Shown in pieces: positions 12,147 to 22,984 of a stretch of 64,000 nucleotides of DNA. The DNA is from Isoetes taiwanensis (lineage: Eukaryota; Streptophyta; Lycopodiopsida; Isoetales; Isoetaceae). How positions within the stretch are numbered: the first letter of the stretch is position 1; each line of letters begins with the position of its first letter. Below the pieces are notes generated by a model. That model was given only the letters and a program-made list of their open reading frames with translations. It made no database searches and had not been told where the DNA came from. The stretch covers positions 11,482,689 through 11,546,688 of the forward strand of contig JAJEKV010000041.1 of the NCBI GenBank assembly GCA_021234155.1, read 5' to 3'. The translations under genes and the position numbers were made by a program.

Positions 12147-12280
12147 ATTTGCCCTATTTTGGTCAAAACTTGTCCAATTTGGATGGTCTAAGGGTCAAAT
12201 CATGCTAGACTCATCGAGTTAGGCAAGATTGACCCCTTACTTGGTCGATTTGGAGGTGTTTTGGTCTAGTTTTGATAATA

Positions 12281-12347
12281 GTCTCACACGTTGCGCCCAG
12301 GTCAAGACCTAGAGTCTTGGTTTTACTTCTGGCGCGACGTGTGAGAC
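12281..12347. repeat. Long hairpin, copy 2
   Basis: The same length and stem design as the hairpin at 12080, with only a few base changes confined mainly to the arm tip and the loop. The two copies lie between the poly(A) signal of the H3-like gene and the promoter of the second gene, which suggests a regulatory or small-RNA role. Confidence 0.85.
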
Positions 12348-12440
12348 ATCCTCACTACTTGCTCTCAAATGTCCAATTTAACTAAAACAAAAGCCGTTAC
12401 TTGCTAACTCAGCTTAGTTAAGTACGTTTACACACATAAT

Positions 12441-13850
12441 CTACTCGAAAACACTTTGTATTAAACAAAAATCTTTATTATTTACAAAATTTTGCTGGGG
12501 TTCTCCCTTAATGTGGCTGGCCAGCTGCATGTCTTTCCTCATTAGTGTTACTCGCTTGGCATGCACAGTGCAGGCTGTGGAATCTTCAAAGTGCTGCACC
12601 GGCTTACGCTCAAAATTAAACTTCACATAGCGCCCGGCGGCATCTCGTCGAGTCACCCTCATGCCGGTGTTGTACTCTTGTATGACTTCTCGACTAATGT
12701 CAGGCGAGAAGCGGTTACGGTGCGGGGATTAGGAAGCGAAGGCTCTTATTTGAAGTGCGATCTCTCGTAGTGCTCTTCTCTCGCTCTCCTTTCTGTTGGC
12801 CCTCCTTTTTTGGCTTCTTTGGAGGCTTGGGCTTCTCTGGCTGACCTTAGGTTTGCTTCTTCGATGGGCGTCCATATGATAGTTCGACCTGTTCTCCTGA
12901 TAGTAGGAGTTGTAAGCCTCCCACTTCTTCATGAAGGCGTTGTGTTCCTTCAGCTTCCTCTCGTAGACTTTGGCAGGGTCTATCACATAAGACTCCCGGG
13001 CAGGTCGCGGGGCTTTCTTCTGTCAATTAGAGATGCGGCGGGGTGTACTGCGGTACTCTAAGCTGCTCACGATCATGTGCTCCCTGCTCATCGCCTGGGG
13101 GCTTCGAAGAACTTCCACCTTCTGCATTGGGGTTGAAGTCTTCATCTTCAGAGTCGTCCGACGAGGATGGCTTGTCGGGCGGGCGCTCCTCGAGAACGAT
13201 CTTTGTTCGTGGAACCTTCTTGATTTTTCTTTGGCCCGCCTCCACGAATTTTCCTTTCTTCTGCCTCGGTTCCTCGGCCTCTTTGGCCTCCTGCTCCTCC
13301 CTCTTCCTCTTCTTCTCTGCCCTCTTCCTCTCCCGGCGGCGTTCTTTTGCTTCGTGTTTCTTGATCCACGCCGCGAGCTCTTCTTCTTCGGTTGGCTCGA
13401 GCGTCGGCTCCCTCTGTTCTTCTTGCTCCTTTGCCTCCTCCTGTCGAATCCAGGCCTCGAGTTCTTCCTCCATGGTCGGCTCGGGAGTCGGCTGCCTCTG
13501 CTCTTTGCGAACCTTGGTTCTCCGCTCTCTCTCTCTGCTCCCTCCTCTCCCTGCATTTCCCGCTCTATTTGCTCGTATACTTCTTGGGTTTCTTCATTCA
13601 TTGAATCCGGAGATCCAGTGTCTTCTTCTTCGAGTACTTCAGCTGATGCCTGGGATCCGTGCTCCTCTTGTGATCCCTGCTGGGATCCTTCTGCTTGGTG
13701 CTCCTCTGATTGTATCCCTTCACATGATGAAGGTTGGTCTCCTCTGTTAAGAAGGCGCTCCTGAAGCATCCACTGTATCAGGCTCGGATCTTGGGCGCTG
13801 GCCGATTCACCAGGTCGGGGAATTCGAGCGGTCTGTTTGGTTCTAGCCAT
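12441..13850 (-). pseudogene. Divergent histone H3 carried by a retroelement: H3 tail, long charged linker, H3 fold
   Basis: The ATG at 13850 opens MARTKQTARIPRPGES; residues 1-9 equal histone H3, including R2, K4 and R8, but position 9 (mature numbering) is I instead of K. A Gln/Glu-rich stretch follows, then a 28-residue tandem repeat (unit with EEELEAWI), a Lys/Arg block and an acidic SSSDDSEDEDF patch. Near the end, in frames at 12441-12776, comes ALREI, then [13 protein letters not shown] (H3: REIAQDFKTDLRF), then HFED and [15 protein letters not shown] (H3: HAKRVTIMPKDIQLA), and IKGE (H3: IRGE). From ALREI to FED there are 64 residues against 60 in H3, so the whole fold is present. Frameshifts (one in a GA run near 13527) and one stop break the frame. 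A TATA box and poly(A) signal flank it. It may be a captured host H3 or a dedicated element histone. Confidence 0.88.
12474..12479 (-). terminator. Poly(A) signal of the H3-like gene
   Basis: AATAAA on the minus strand lies within about 20-30 bp of the end of the H3-like fold (the GEP residues near 12496). This is the expected place for polyadenylation and supports a self-contained gene rather than a polyprotein segment. Confidence 0.5.
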
Positions 13851-13952
13851 GTCTTACGGTCTGTCGATCCGAGGTCGGGCGCCCAAAAATCGCCTTAGGG
13901 AGCGGGAGCAGATTTTCTAAGGAGGAAACGTACAAATGAGGGGGGTCTAGAT

Positions 13953-13962
13953 CTATATATAG
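13953..13962 (-). promoter_or_regulatory. TATA box of the H3-like gene
   Basis: CTATATATAG lies 103 bp upstream of the ATG at 13850. The second H3-like copy has the identical word at 43734-43743, 104 bp before its ATG. The conserved spacing supports a real promoter. Upstream sequence is lost a few bases further on, where copia DNA begins. Confidence 0.65.
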
Positions 13963-13965
13963 ATG

Positions 13966-14164
13966 GGCAATTTTAGGTCAAAATTCAAGTTGCAGTATTT
14001 AATGTGCCATATAGTGAGAAAGGAAGAAATAAGCTTGAAATATGTATGTTCAGAAAATCAGATAGCAGACATATTAACAAAAGCATTGGGAAGTAAAAGA
14101 ATTCAGAAATTGTCAGACTTGTTAAACTGCAAAAAAGTTACAAGATTATGATCTAAAGGGGGAA
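13966..14164 (+). pseudogene. Ty1/copia pol 3' end (RNase H tail) and polypurine tract
   Basis: The frame reads KEEISLKYVCSENQIADILT followed by KALG, the conserved C-terminal end of copia polyproteins. It stops at 14150 and is followed by AAAGGGGGAA, a polypurine tract, and then by an LTR starting TGTTAG at 14165. Only the last 60 or so residues remain, because the element is truncated at the junction with the chromovirus. Confidence 0.85.
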
Positions 14165-14943
14165 TGTTAGAATTTGAAATTCATATCATAATCTTGAGGT
14201 TGAGCATTGTCTGAAACATCTAAAGTTAGTCATTGTTATGATCACATATTGCAAAGGGAAAGATCATATAGAAAAGGGGAAGTTTAATTCTCATGTGAAT
14301 GATGCAATATTACAATGTGAAGGTGCAATGGTTCAATGGTCATTCTTATTAAGTTTGACCTAAGGAGTAACTACAGGCAAAATGTCGGTCCAATAAGCGA
14401 CGACTTTCTTGTATATATTCTCGGTCCAATGGACCAAAGACAGAAGGATTATTTCGGCAGATTGGTAAGGATTATTTCGGCTTAGCCGCCGAAATCGATG
14501 CTGATAAAACAATGAAAGATGTATAGATGTACACAGATAGATTGAGGGAGGTTTTTTCGATCATAATATAACGGGTTTGTGTTATTGAATAGGTGAAGGA
14601 ATCTCATTGAATATTATTGCTACAGTGATTCGATCACATTATATTATGCTATAGTAATTTGAGTATTGTCAATGGTATAAGCTTGCATTTATTAACTAAT
14701 GGTTGATACTGGCTTATTGTTGAAGGTTGCTATTGAGTAAATGCAATGAGTTAAGTTGTCTATAGAATTGGTGATTTAATTCATGTTGAATATTATATAT
14801 TCTTAGAAATCATTGTGAAGAAAAATGAGAGATGATGATGTTTAAGCAGTAGACAAAAGGAGAAAACTATTTGTCTACTAAAGTTGCTTTTATTTGATTA
14901 TTGAGGTTCTGACTGAATATTTTCTTACACACTCGTGGACACA
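14165..14943 (+). repeat. Copia 3' LTR
   Basis: It begins TGTTAGAATTTG directly after a polypurine tract, as a 3' LTR should. It is AT-rich with no coding. The right end is placed near 14943, after GTGGACACA, only by eye; no second LTR copy is present to fix it. Confidence 0.6.
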
Positions 14944-14949
14944 AACCAC

Positions 14950-16580
14950 CATCAAGATTTAGGGATTATGTATTAGGGGGTAACATATGCAATGACCACC
15001 ATTTGTGCTGTGTGTTATGGAGCCTAAAACATATGATGAAGTTGTCAAGTTGCCAAATGAAGATAAGTGGAAAAAAGCCATGCACGAAGAAATCAAGTCA
15101 TCGAGGTATACATATATGTATGAGCTCACATAGTGGCCTAAGGAGAAAAATGTGGTGGGACATAGGTGGATTTTCAAATTAAAGAACAGACCGGGCGAAA
15201 AAATTGAAGGGTACAAAGCGAGACTTGTGGCTCGTGTTTTTGCACAGAAGCATGATAAAGATTATCATAATACCTTTTTTCCTATTGTTAATCTCATAAG
15301 TTTGCGAGCTTTAATTGCTTTAACAGTAGAACATGATCTTGAACTTGATCATATAGATATAAAGATTGCATTTCTAAATGGAGATTTGGACGAGAGACTT
15401 ATATAGAGCAACCAGTTGGGTTTGAGGAGCAAGGCGATAAGGTGTTAAACTCTAGAAGGCAATATATGAACTTAAACAAGCAGCTAGATAGTAGTACGTA
15501 AGCATGAATGGTTTTTTATTATCTCGAGGATTTGAAAAGTTAGAAAGTGAGGGGCGACTTGTATATAAAGAAAATAGTTGGCAAGTTTTGCATCATAGCT
15601 CTATAAGTTGATGATTGTGTCATGGGTGCTAGTGATCGAAGTTATTTGGCTGAATGCAAAGGTTGAAGACTAGATTCCAAACGAGTGATCTTGATGGGTT
15701 GACCAAATTTTTGGGAATGGAGGTGCACTAAAATAGGAAATCTAGAACACTAGTATTGATACAAGAACAAGGTAATAGAAAAATGCTTAACTTTTTTATG
15801 ACAAATTGCAAGCCGGTCCCAACATCGCCAGTGGTCAATAATGAATCTCGGCAAGTATATCTCATCTCCTTTAAGTGCAGAGGAAAGAAGACAAATGGAA
15901 AGAACACCATACAGGAAACTCATTTGAGCTTCATTCGAACATTTGTGAAATATGGTAAACATGTAATAGAGTTTTGCCACCTAGAAAACTTGTGTTGGTC
16001 TGAGATCGATTCCAGACATCTTGACTTAGTTGTTTGCTAATGCAGTTCCAGGTTGATGCATTGACAGCATAACGTGTTCTTAGGTATTTAAAAGGTGCAA
16101 TACAGTCTGGTATTTGCTATATTAGAAGTTATGATAAAATTCCTGAAGTAATGTAAATTTAATGGTACAATTATCTCATGGTATAGCAAGAAACAAAATT
16201 GTATAGTAATGTCCAGTGACGAGTTAGAGTATGTATCTGCATCACTTGCAAGTAGAGAGATAAATCGGTTGAGACGATTGTTAAGTGAACTGAGAGAATA
16301 ACAGATCTGTTCAACGAAATTGTTTTGTGATAATAAGAGTTGTATAGCCATTACAAAGAATCCGGTCCTGCACTTGAGGATGAAGCATATTGATCTTCAT
16401 TATCATTTTATTCGAGAGATAGTATCCAAAGGAAAAATTGATTTGCAATATATATCTACAGGTAAATAATAAGCACACATTTTGACGAAGGCATTGAATG
16501 AGAAAAAGCAGTGCCATTGGCATTACCTAGAGGAAAATATTGAGAAGAGTCATCTAGCATTTACCATTGGTTGAAAAACA
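14950..16580 (+). pseudogene. Ty1/copia pol remnant (RT to RNase H), heavily decayed
   Basis: From about 15020 the reading gives EPKTYDEVVKLPNEDKWKKA, then VVGHRWIFKLKNRPGEKIEG, YKARLVARVFAQKHDKDYH and LDHIDIKIAFLNGDLDE, the standard copia RT order. Later parts (15600-16500) show short matches such as a YLKGA box in the RNase H region, with stops and frameshifts everywhere. It is a second copia element, since it follows a copia LTR with no gag or integrase between. Confidence 0.88.
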
Positions 16581-16734
16581 AAGGGGCAATATAATTAAGT
16601 GATGGCATGGCACTAGGCAGTGCAAAACAAGGGAAAAAAAAACAATCAAGCAAAAACACACTGTGTAGCGATAGCTCATTATGGTGTGCTTCTAAGCCTC
16701 AAGTTCTATAGGTTTGCCATGATTCACATATGGC

Positions 16735-16849
16735 CAGACCCCTGAACTTATTAGTTGAGAGTACTGGTGGCCTAGGCAGTACCGCTATGTCAGAATCTTT
16801 AATCGATCATGTCATATTTGTTGTCGAGTGAAGGGTCCTATGGACTTCT
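16735..16849 (+). pseudogene. Gypsy integrase fragment, left part (interrupted by copia insertion)
   Basis: One frame gives YWWPRQYRYV, then a CHICCRVKG block, the zinc-binding end of a gypsy integrase. The sequence continues at 23461 on the other side of the copia composite: GPMDFF before the insertion and NHCLLQTDLE after it, with CTTCT duplicated at the junctions. Confidence 0.7.
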
Positions 16850-17089
16850 TGTTGGAATGTATTTATAATACATCCATACAATCTTAGCCTTTGTCTATTG
16901 ATAGGTCATTGTTTATTAATAGTTCATGAAGCTAAAAGGGTCTTTGCCTATTAGCCCTTCATTATTGTATATAAGAGCATGTACTCTTCATGAATTATAC
17001 ATTCACTTTGGGATTACCTTGTGTTCTTTCTGTCTCGTTCTCTTTGTCTTGCTGCGTCACTTTATTCCTTGCATGTTATATTTCCAACA
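16850..17089 (+). repeat. 5' LTR of the copia composite
   Basis: 240 bp, TG...CA, with TGTTGGAA and TTCCAACA as inverted termini. It contains a TATATAAG promoter word near 16968-16975. The matching LTR is at 23221-23460. Confidence 0.92.
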
Positions 17090-17101
17090 TGGTATTAGAG
17101 C
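17090..17101 (+). other. Primer-binding site (initiator Met tRNA type)
   Basis: TGGTATTAGAGC follows the LTR directly and is one base off the usual plant TGGTATCAGAGC. Internal duplicates at 17930 and 17990 keep the canonical form. Confidence 0.85.
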
Positions 17102-17763
17102 TTCGTTCGAGTTCATGGGTACTGCAAGGATTGACGGAAAAGTTTTTGTCGAAACAAAAGCTTCCAAGGAGCTTCAGATGAAGATGAAAGGTAACACGAA
17201 GGTAACAACAATCATCTTTCCTTCTTTCTATTAACAGCAAATTAAAAGTATAAAATCCTGATTGTGAGAGAAAACTAGTTTATGATGATGCAAACGCAAA
17301 AGTAAAAAGTCGTGGCTAAAGAATAAAATAATAGGTTGACTATGAAAGGATGTAGCTCTCTTAATATAGCTCGGATTTCTACGATCTAAAACTTTTTGAA
17401 AAGCTTGCAGAGTCTAGTTTATGTGGCACAAAATTCAATGAAAAAGATTAAGTATTTTTTGAGTTATTGATGTTTTAGTGATTAACCCTATTTTAAGACT
17501 GCAGGGGAAAAAAAAGGATAGAAAGTAATATTCACATTAGAGGTCAGTTTTTTTTTTAGGATAAACTATATCTTCTTAATGAACGATTATTGTTGCAAAA
17601 GAATCATTAAAAATAGAGGGAATAATTCTATGTGATATGTTTTGTTTTATTTAGACTTTTAAGAAAGAATGATTCTCTGTGATATGCTTTGTTTTATTTA
17701 TAGTCTAAAATCTTTGCTCCTGTTGCTGTGGTGCCATTTATATTCCTAGAATTTATATTCCAT

Positions 17764-18001
17764 TCATGGAGCTAAAAGGATCTTTGCCTATTAGCCCTTC
17801 ATTATTGTATATAAGAGCATGTACTCTTCATGAATTATACATTCACTTTGGGATTACCTTGTGTTCTTTTTGTCTCGTTCTCTTTGTCTTGTTGCGTCAC
17901 TTTATTCCTTGCATGCTATATTTCCAACATGGTATCAGAGCCTAGTTCAAGTTCATGGATACTGCAAGATGCATGCCATATTTCCAACATGGTATCAGAG
18001 C
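17764..18001 (+). repeat. Internal truncated LTR with two tandem PBS copies
   Basis: 17764-17929 repeats the last 166 bp of the LTR and ends TTCCAACA. TGGTATCAGAGC follows at 17930 and again at 17990, because a 60-bp unit (LTR end, PBS and leader) is duplicated in tandem. The following leader is shared with the left end of the element. This marks an internal recombination or self-insertion event. Confidence 0.8.
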
Positions 18002-18476
18002 TTAGTTCAAGTTCATGGATACTGCAAGAATTGACGAAAAACTTTTTGTCGAAACAAAAGCTTCAAAGGAGCTTCAGACAAAAGATGAAAGGTAACACGA
18101 AGGTAACAATGACCATCTTTCTTCTTTCCATGATGCACACATATTGATAGCAAATTAAGAGTATAAAATCCGAATTGTGGGAGAACTAATTTATGATGAT
18201 GCAAAAAGCAAAAGCAGAAAGTCGTAGCTAAAAAAAGAATAAAATAATAGGTTGCATTTGGAAGGTTTTTGAAAAGCTCGCAGAGTCTAGTTTATATGGC
18301 AACAAAAATCAATAAGAATAAGCATTTTTTGAGTTATTGATGTTTTAGTGATTAACCCTGTTTTAAGACTGCAGGAGAAAAAAAATGATAGAAAGTAATA
18401 TTCATATGTAATATTCAGTTCCTTTTTTATAATAAACTATATCTTCTTAATGAACAATTATTGTTGCAAAAGACTC

Positions 18477-21400
18477 ATTAAAAATAGAAAGAATGATTCT
18501 ATGTGATATGCTTTGTTTTATTTAGATTTCTAAGCAAGAATGATTCTCTGCGATATGCTTTGTTTTATTTATCGTCTAAAACCTTTGTTTTTCCTCTGAT
18601 TCGACCATTCCTAGAGGAGCAACATGCAAGCCTTGAATTTGTTTCATGTGTTTAATAGATGTTGGTTTTTTATTGGAAGATTCTTATCACATTACTTATT
18701 ATTGCACATTTAAAACATGACAAGATTATTGAATATGATGAAACTATCTAAAGACGTGATTATCTCTGATGAAAATGTATGATTTCTTCTTGGAGTCATG
18801 AATGCAGACTGATATGTTTTACTAACTATGATAGAATTCAAAACCATGGAAAGAAAAACCATGTGATTACTTGCAAATTAGGAAAAATCATGAGATTATT
18901 TTAAAACATAATGGGAAAGCCATGTGATTTATTGAGAACCATAGAAAAACGTCATGGAAAAGCCATGTGATTTATCAAATTTTTGAAACAGCATGGGAAA
19001 GCCATGTGATTTATCAAATATTTGAAAGCACCATAGGAATTTCACAAGATTAAAATGAAACATCGTGGAAAAGCCATGTGACTTATCAAAGTTTTGAAAC
19101 ATCATGGAAAGGCCATTTATCAAATCTTTGAACGCAATGGAGTGACATTCCCCATATGCTAATACAAATTTTCTGAATGAAAGCAATGGCGTGACATTTC
19201 CTATATGCTAATACAAGCAATGGAGCGATATTCCCCATAATATATGCTAATATAAATTTTAATCATATATCATACTATGCAGGTATAAACTTTAATCATA
19301 TCTCATACTATGCAGGTGAACATTTTTGAAAGCATGGAGAGATTTTCCATATGCTATTATATGCATGATTATTCTTCACCTTTAAAAAGTTGAATTTATT
19401 ATTCTTTTTAACTACAAATCTAATTTTATTATTTTATGTCATTCTTCATAGAAAAGAACAGGCATGGCAACAACATTATCTTACAGGTCAAGGAATATGT
19501 AGCAAAATAACAGGGGGTTCCAGGGGGATTTGATATAGATATAATTCTTGAAACCATAGACCATATCCCTAAAACAATTCAATGGGTTATTATAAAAAAA
19601 AACATAGATTTAAGCTAAAAAATAGGCACATTAGCTCACTGGTTAGATTGGTTAAAGTAGTCTTATTAGGATATTGAGTTATTTTGGTAGAGGTTCGAAT
19701 CTCCGTATTTCATATTCAAAAGCTTAAGCGAAACCATATCGAAACTCGATATACCATCAAAACCTTAGGCAAACTCGTATTCGACATCTTAAAATCATAG
19801 GCGTCCCCAATCATAATTGAGCATAATCGAAACGAGAGGTGTCCAGAGGCTTTAACATACAGTCTGGGCCGTCGGATTGACAGATCCGACGACTGTGGTA
19901 GTCCAGGGTGTACCTCGTTTAGAATATGTAGCAAAATAACAGGGGGTTCCAGGGGGATTTGATATAGATATAATTCTTGAAACCATAGACCATATCCCTA
20001 AAACAATTCAATGGGTTATTATAAAAAAAAACATAGATTTAAGATAAAAAATAGGCACATTAGCTCACTGGTTAGATTGGTTAAAGTAGTCTTATTAGGA
20101 TATTGAGTTATTTTGGTAGAGGTTCGAATCTCCGTATTTCATATTCAAAAGCTTAAGCGAAACCGTATCGAAACTCGATATACCATCAAAACCTTAGGCA
20201 AACTCGTATTCGACATCTTAAAATCATAGGCGTCCCCAATCATAATTGAGCATAATCGAAACGAGAGGTGTCCAGAGGCTTTAACATACAGTCTGGGCCG
20301 TCGGATTGACAGATCCGACGACTGTGGTAGTCCAGGGTGTACCTCGTTTAGAATATGTAGCAAAATAACAGGACTATATCAATTTTTTATAGAACTGATT
20401 TTCCTTCATCTCGAATACATGCTGATATATTTACAAAAGCACTTATTGCATGCTATGAATATACTCTCAGAGGGAGCTCAGGTTCTTTTTGTCGAAACAA
20501 AAGCTTCAAAGGAGCTTCAAACGAAAGATGAAAGGTAACACGAAGGTAACAATGACCATCTTTCTTCTTTCCATGATGCACACATATTGATAGCAAATTA
20601 AGAGTATAAAATTCAAATTGTGGGAGAACTAATTTATGATGATGCAAAAAGCAAAAGCAGAAAGTCGTAGCTAAAAAAAATAAAATAATAGGTCGCATTT
20701 GGAAGGATGTAGCTCTCTTAAATAGCTCGGATTTCTATGATCTAATGGTTTTTGAAAAGCTCGCAGAGTCTAGTTTATGTAGCAACAAAAATCAGTTAAA
20801 AAGAATAAGCATTTTTTGAGTTATTGATGTTTTAGTGATTAACCCTGTTTTAAGACTGCAGGAGAAAAAAGGGATAGAATCTAATATTCATATTGAATAT
20901 TCAGTTCCTTTTTTATAATAAACTATATCTTCTTAATGAACAATTATTGTTGCAAAAGACTCATTAGAAATAGAAAGAATGATTCTATGTGATATGCTTT
21001 GTTTTATTTAGACTTCTAAGCAAGAATGATTCTCTGCGATATGCTTTGTTTTATTTATAATCTAAAACCTTTGTTTTTCCTCTGATTCGACCATTCCTAG
21101 AGGAGCAACATGCAAGCCTTGAATTTATTTCATATGTTTAATAGATGTTGGTTTTTTATTGGAAGATTCCTATCACCAGACTGATATGTTTTACTAACTA
21201 TGATAGAATTCAAACCCATGGAAAGAAAATCACCCTAGAAGATACATGCTACTTATTTTGCTTCATTTCGAAACAAGTACGTTCAAAATGTCGTCCTTTT
21301 GTTGTCTGTTCTTCATTTTGTCCGTCTTTTCATTTTGTTCGTTTCTGTTTACCTTTTTTATTTCTGTTTTACGTCTTTCCTGTCAGCCATCCTCTTAGAA

Positions 21401-22962
21401 ATCTGCATATCTTCTATTGAGTTGCATCAATTTGCAACTTCTTATTGCTAACATGGTCTAAGATGCAAATTTTTTTTGTGTCGGAGTATAAATCCTTTTT
21501 AGTTTGTGGACGGGACAGAGTTTTGTTGCTAGGATGGCACGACTTTTGCAGATATTGAATGTTTATTATATGGCATGGTTCTTGCAAATTTTCGGCGGAA
21601 GAAATGGCATTAAGCCAAGTACATCTAGTAAATCATTTGCCGGATCAAGAGCTAAAGAACGCAGCATCGCTGTTTACGCTAACAAGCCAGCATTAGAAAA
21701 AGATAGAGAGGGAAGAATTCAAATTGATTTGGTCTATTTTGCAAGCTTGAGAAGATAGAACCATAGTATTAGATAGACCATAGTATTAGATAGACCATAG
21801 ACAAAGAACTTACGAGGCGAAGAAAAATCAGTTCCATAAAAAATTGATACAGTCCTTGACCTGTAAGATAATGTTGTTGCCATGCCTGTTCTTTTCTATA
21901 AAGAATGACAAAAGATAATCAGATTAGATTTGTAATTAAAAAGAATAATAAATTCAACTTTTTAAAGGTGAAGAATAATCATATATGGGTAATCTCTCTA
22001 TGCTTTCAAAAATGTTCACCCGCATAATATGATATATGATTAAAATTTATATTAACATATATTATGGAGAATATCGCTCCATTGCTGTCATAGATAAAAA
22101 ACAACTTATATATGCATATGGGGAATATCGCTCCATTGCTGTCATAAATAAAAACTTGTATTAGCATATGGGAAATGTCACTCCATTGCTTTCATAAAGA
22201 AAAATTTTGTTAGCATATGGGGAATGGCACTCCATTGCATTCAAAGATTTGATAAATCACTTGGCTTTTCCACGATGTTCCCAAACTTTGATAAATCACA
22301 TGGCTTTTCCATAATGTTTCAAAAATTTGATAAATCACATGGCTTTTCCACGATGTTTCAATTTAATCTTATGAAATTTCTATGGTGCTTTCAAGTATTT
22401 GATAAATCACATGGCGTTCCCATGATGTTTCTAGAATTTTGATAAATCACATGGCTTTTCCATGATGTTTCAGTTTAATCTTATGACTTTTCTATGATGT
22501 TTTGAAATAACCTCGTGATTTTTCTTAATTTACACGTAATCACATGGCTTTTCTTTCCATGGTTTTGAATTCTATCATGGTTAGCAAAACTTATCGATCT
22601 GCATGCATGACTCCAAGAAGAAATCATACCTTTCCATCTATGACAATCACATAGATAGTTTCATCACATTCAATAATCTTGTCATATTTTAAATGTGCAG
22701 TATTAAGTAATGTGGTAGGAATCTTCCAATAAAAAACCAACATCTATTAAACGTATGAAACAAATTCAAGGCTTGCATGTTGCATCTCTAGGAATATAAT
22801 GGCACCACAGCAACAGGAGCCGAATCAGAGGGAAAACAAAGGTTTTAGACTATAAATAAAACAAAACATATCGCAGAGAATCATTCTTTCTTAAAAGTAT
22901 AAATAAAACAAAGCATATCACATAGAATCATTCCTTCTATTTTTAATGATTCTTTTATTGAA
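18477..22962. repeat. Large inverted repeat with minisatellite arms
   Basis: The arm at about 18477-19493, continuing at 20365-20410, is the reverse complement of about 21800-22962; examples are the TTCCTCTGATTCGACC region and the CTTACAGGTCAAGGA region. Inside the arms are short tandem units built on AAGCCATGTGATTTATCAAA (18840-19130 and 22240-22480) and on CCCCATATGCTAATA. Transcripts across it would fold into a hairpin with arms of about 1 kb. A direct repeat (18040-18700 and 20488-21175) overlaps the left arm. Confidence 0.75.
19493..20370 (+). mobile_element. tRNA-derived SINE, duplicated in tandem (429-bp unit)
   Basis: Two nearly identical 429-bp units (19493-19921 and 19922-20350) are bounded by three copies of AATATGTAGCAAAATAACAG. 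Each has a pol III A box (TAGCTCACTGGT, 19632) and B box (GGTTCGAATCTCC, 19692) at tRNA-like spacing. The 20-bp word at each border looks like a target-site duplication. The second unit probably arose by unequal exchange between those borders. The reciprocal arm of the inverted repeat lacks the unit, so the insertion is younger than the inverted duplication. Confidence 0.75.
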
Positions 22963-22984
22963 TGTGATGAAACTATCTATGTGA

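Larger units (their letters stand above)
2902..13965 (-). mobile_element. Chromovirus (Ty3/gypsy) with upstream histone-like genes; 5' LTR missing
   Basis: From right to left on the minus strand the order is: H3-like gene, second histone-fold-like gene, gag, protease, reverse transcriptase, RNase H, integrase, chromodomain, 3' LTR. The LTR's outer end is ...GACGTCACA, and related LTR termini occur at 42874 and 44271. The right end is cut near 13965, where a copia fragment starts, so the 5' LTR and primer-binding site are absent. Coding frames carry many frameshifts and stops. Whether the gene block at 10410-13962 belongs to this element rests on its position and strand, and on a second copy that retains an LTR and PBS (42875-44396). 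Confidence 0.8.

Noticed and set aside
13033-13764. Plus-strand frames of more than 230 codons opposite the H3-like gene
   Set aside because: They mirror the charged, repeat-rich linker; no domain, promoter or homology supports them, while the minus strand has H3 similarity, a TATA box and a poly(A) signal.
12441-13850. The H3-like gene as a normal host histone H3 or CENH3
   Set aside because: The long charged linker between tail and fold, the broken frame, and a second copy beside an LTR and PBS argue against it. A captured host variant as the ancestor remains possible.
10410-13962. Origin of the histone block from an integrated giant virus
   Set aside because: No other viral genes are visible and the second copy sits directly inside an LTR/PBS. 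Kept only as a remote alternative.
19620-19705. A tRNA gene
   Set aside because: A and B boxes are present, but no complete cloverleaf can be drawn, and the unit is repeated with SINE-like borders.
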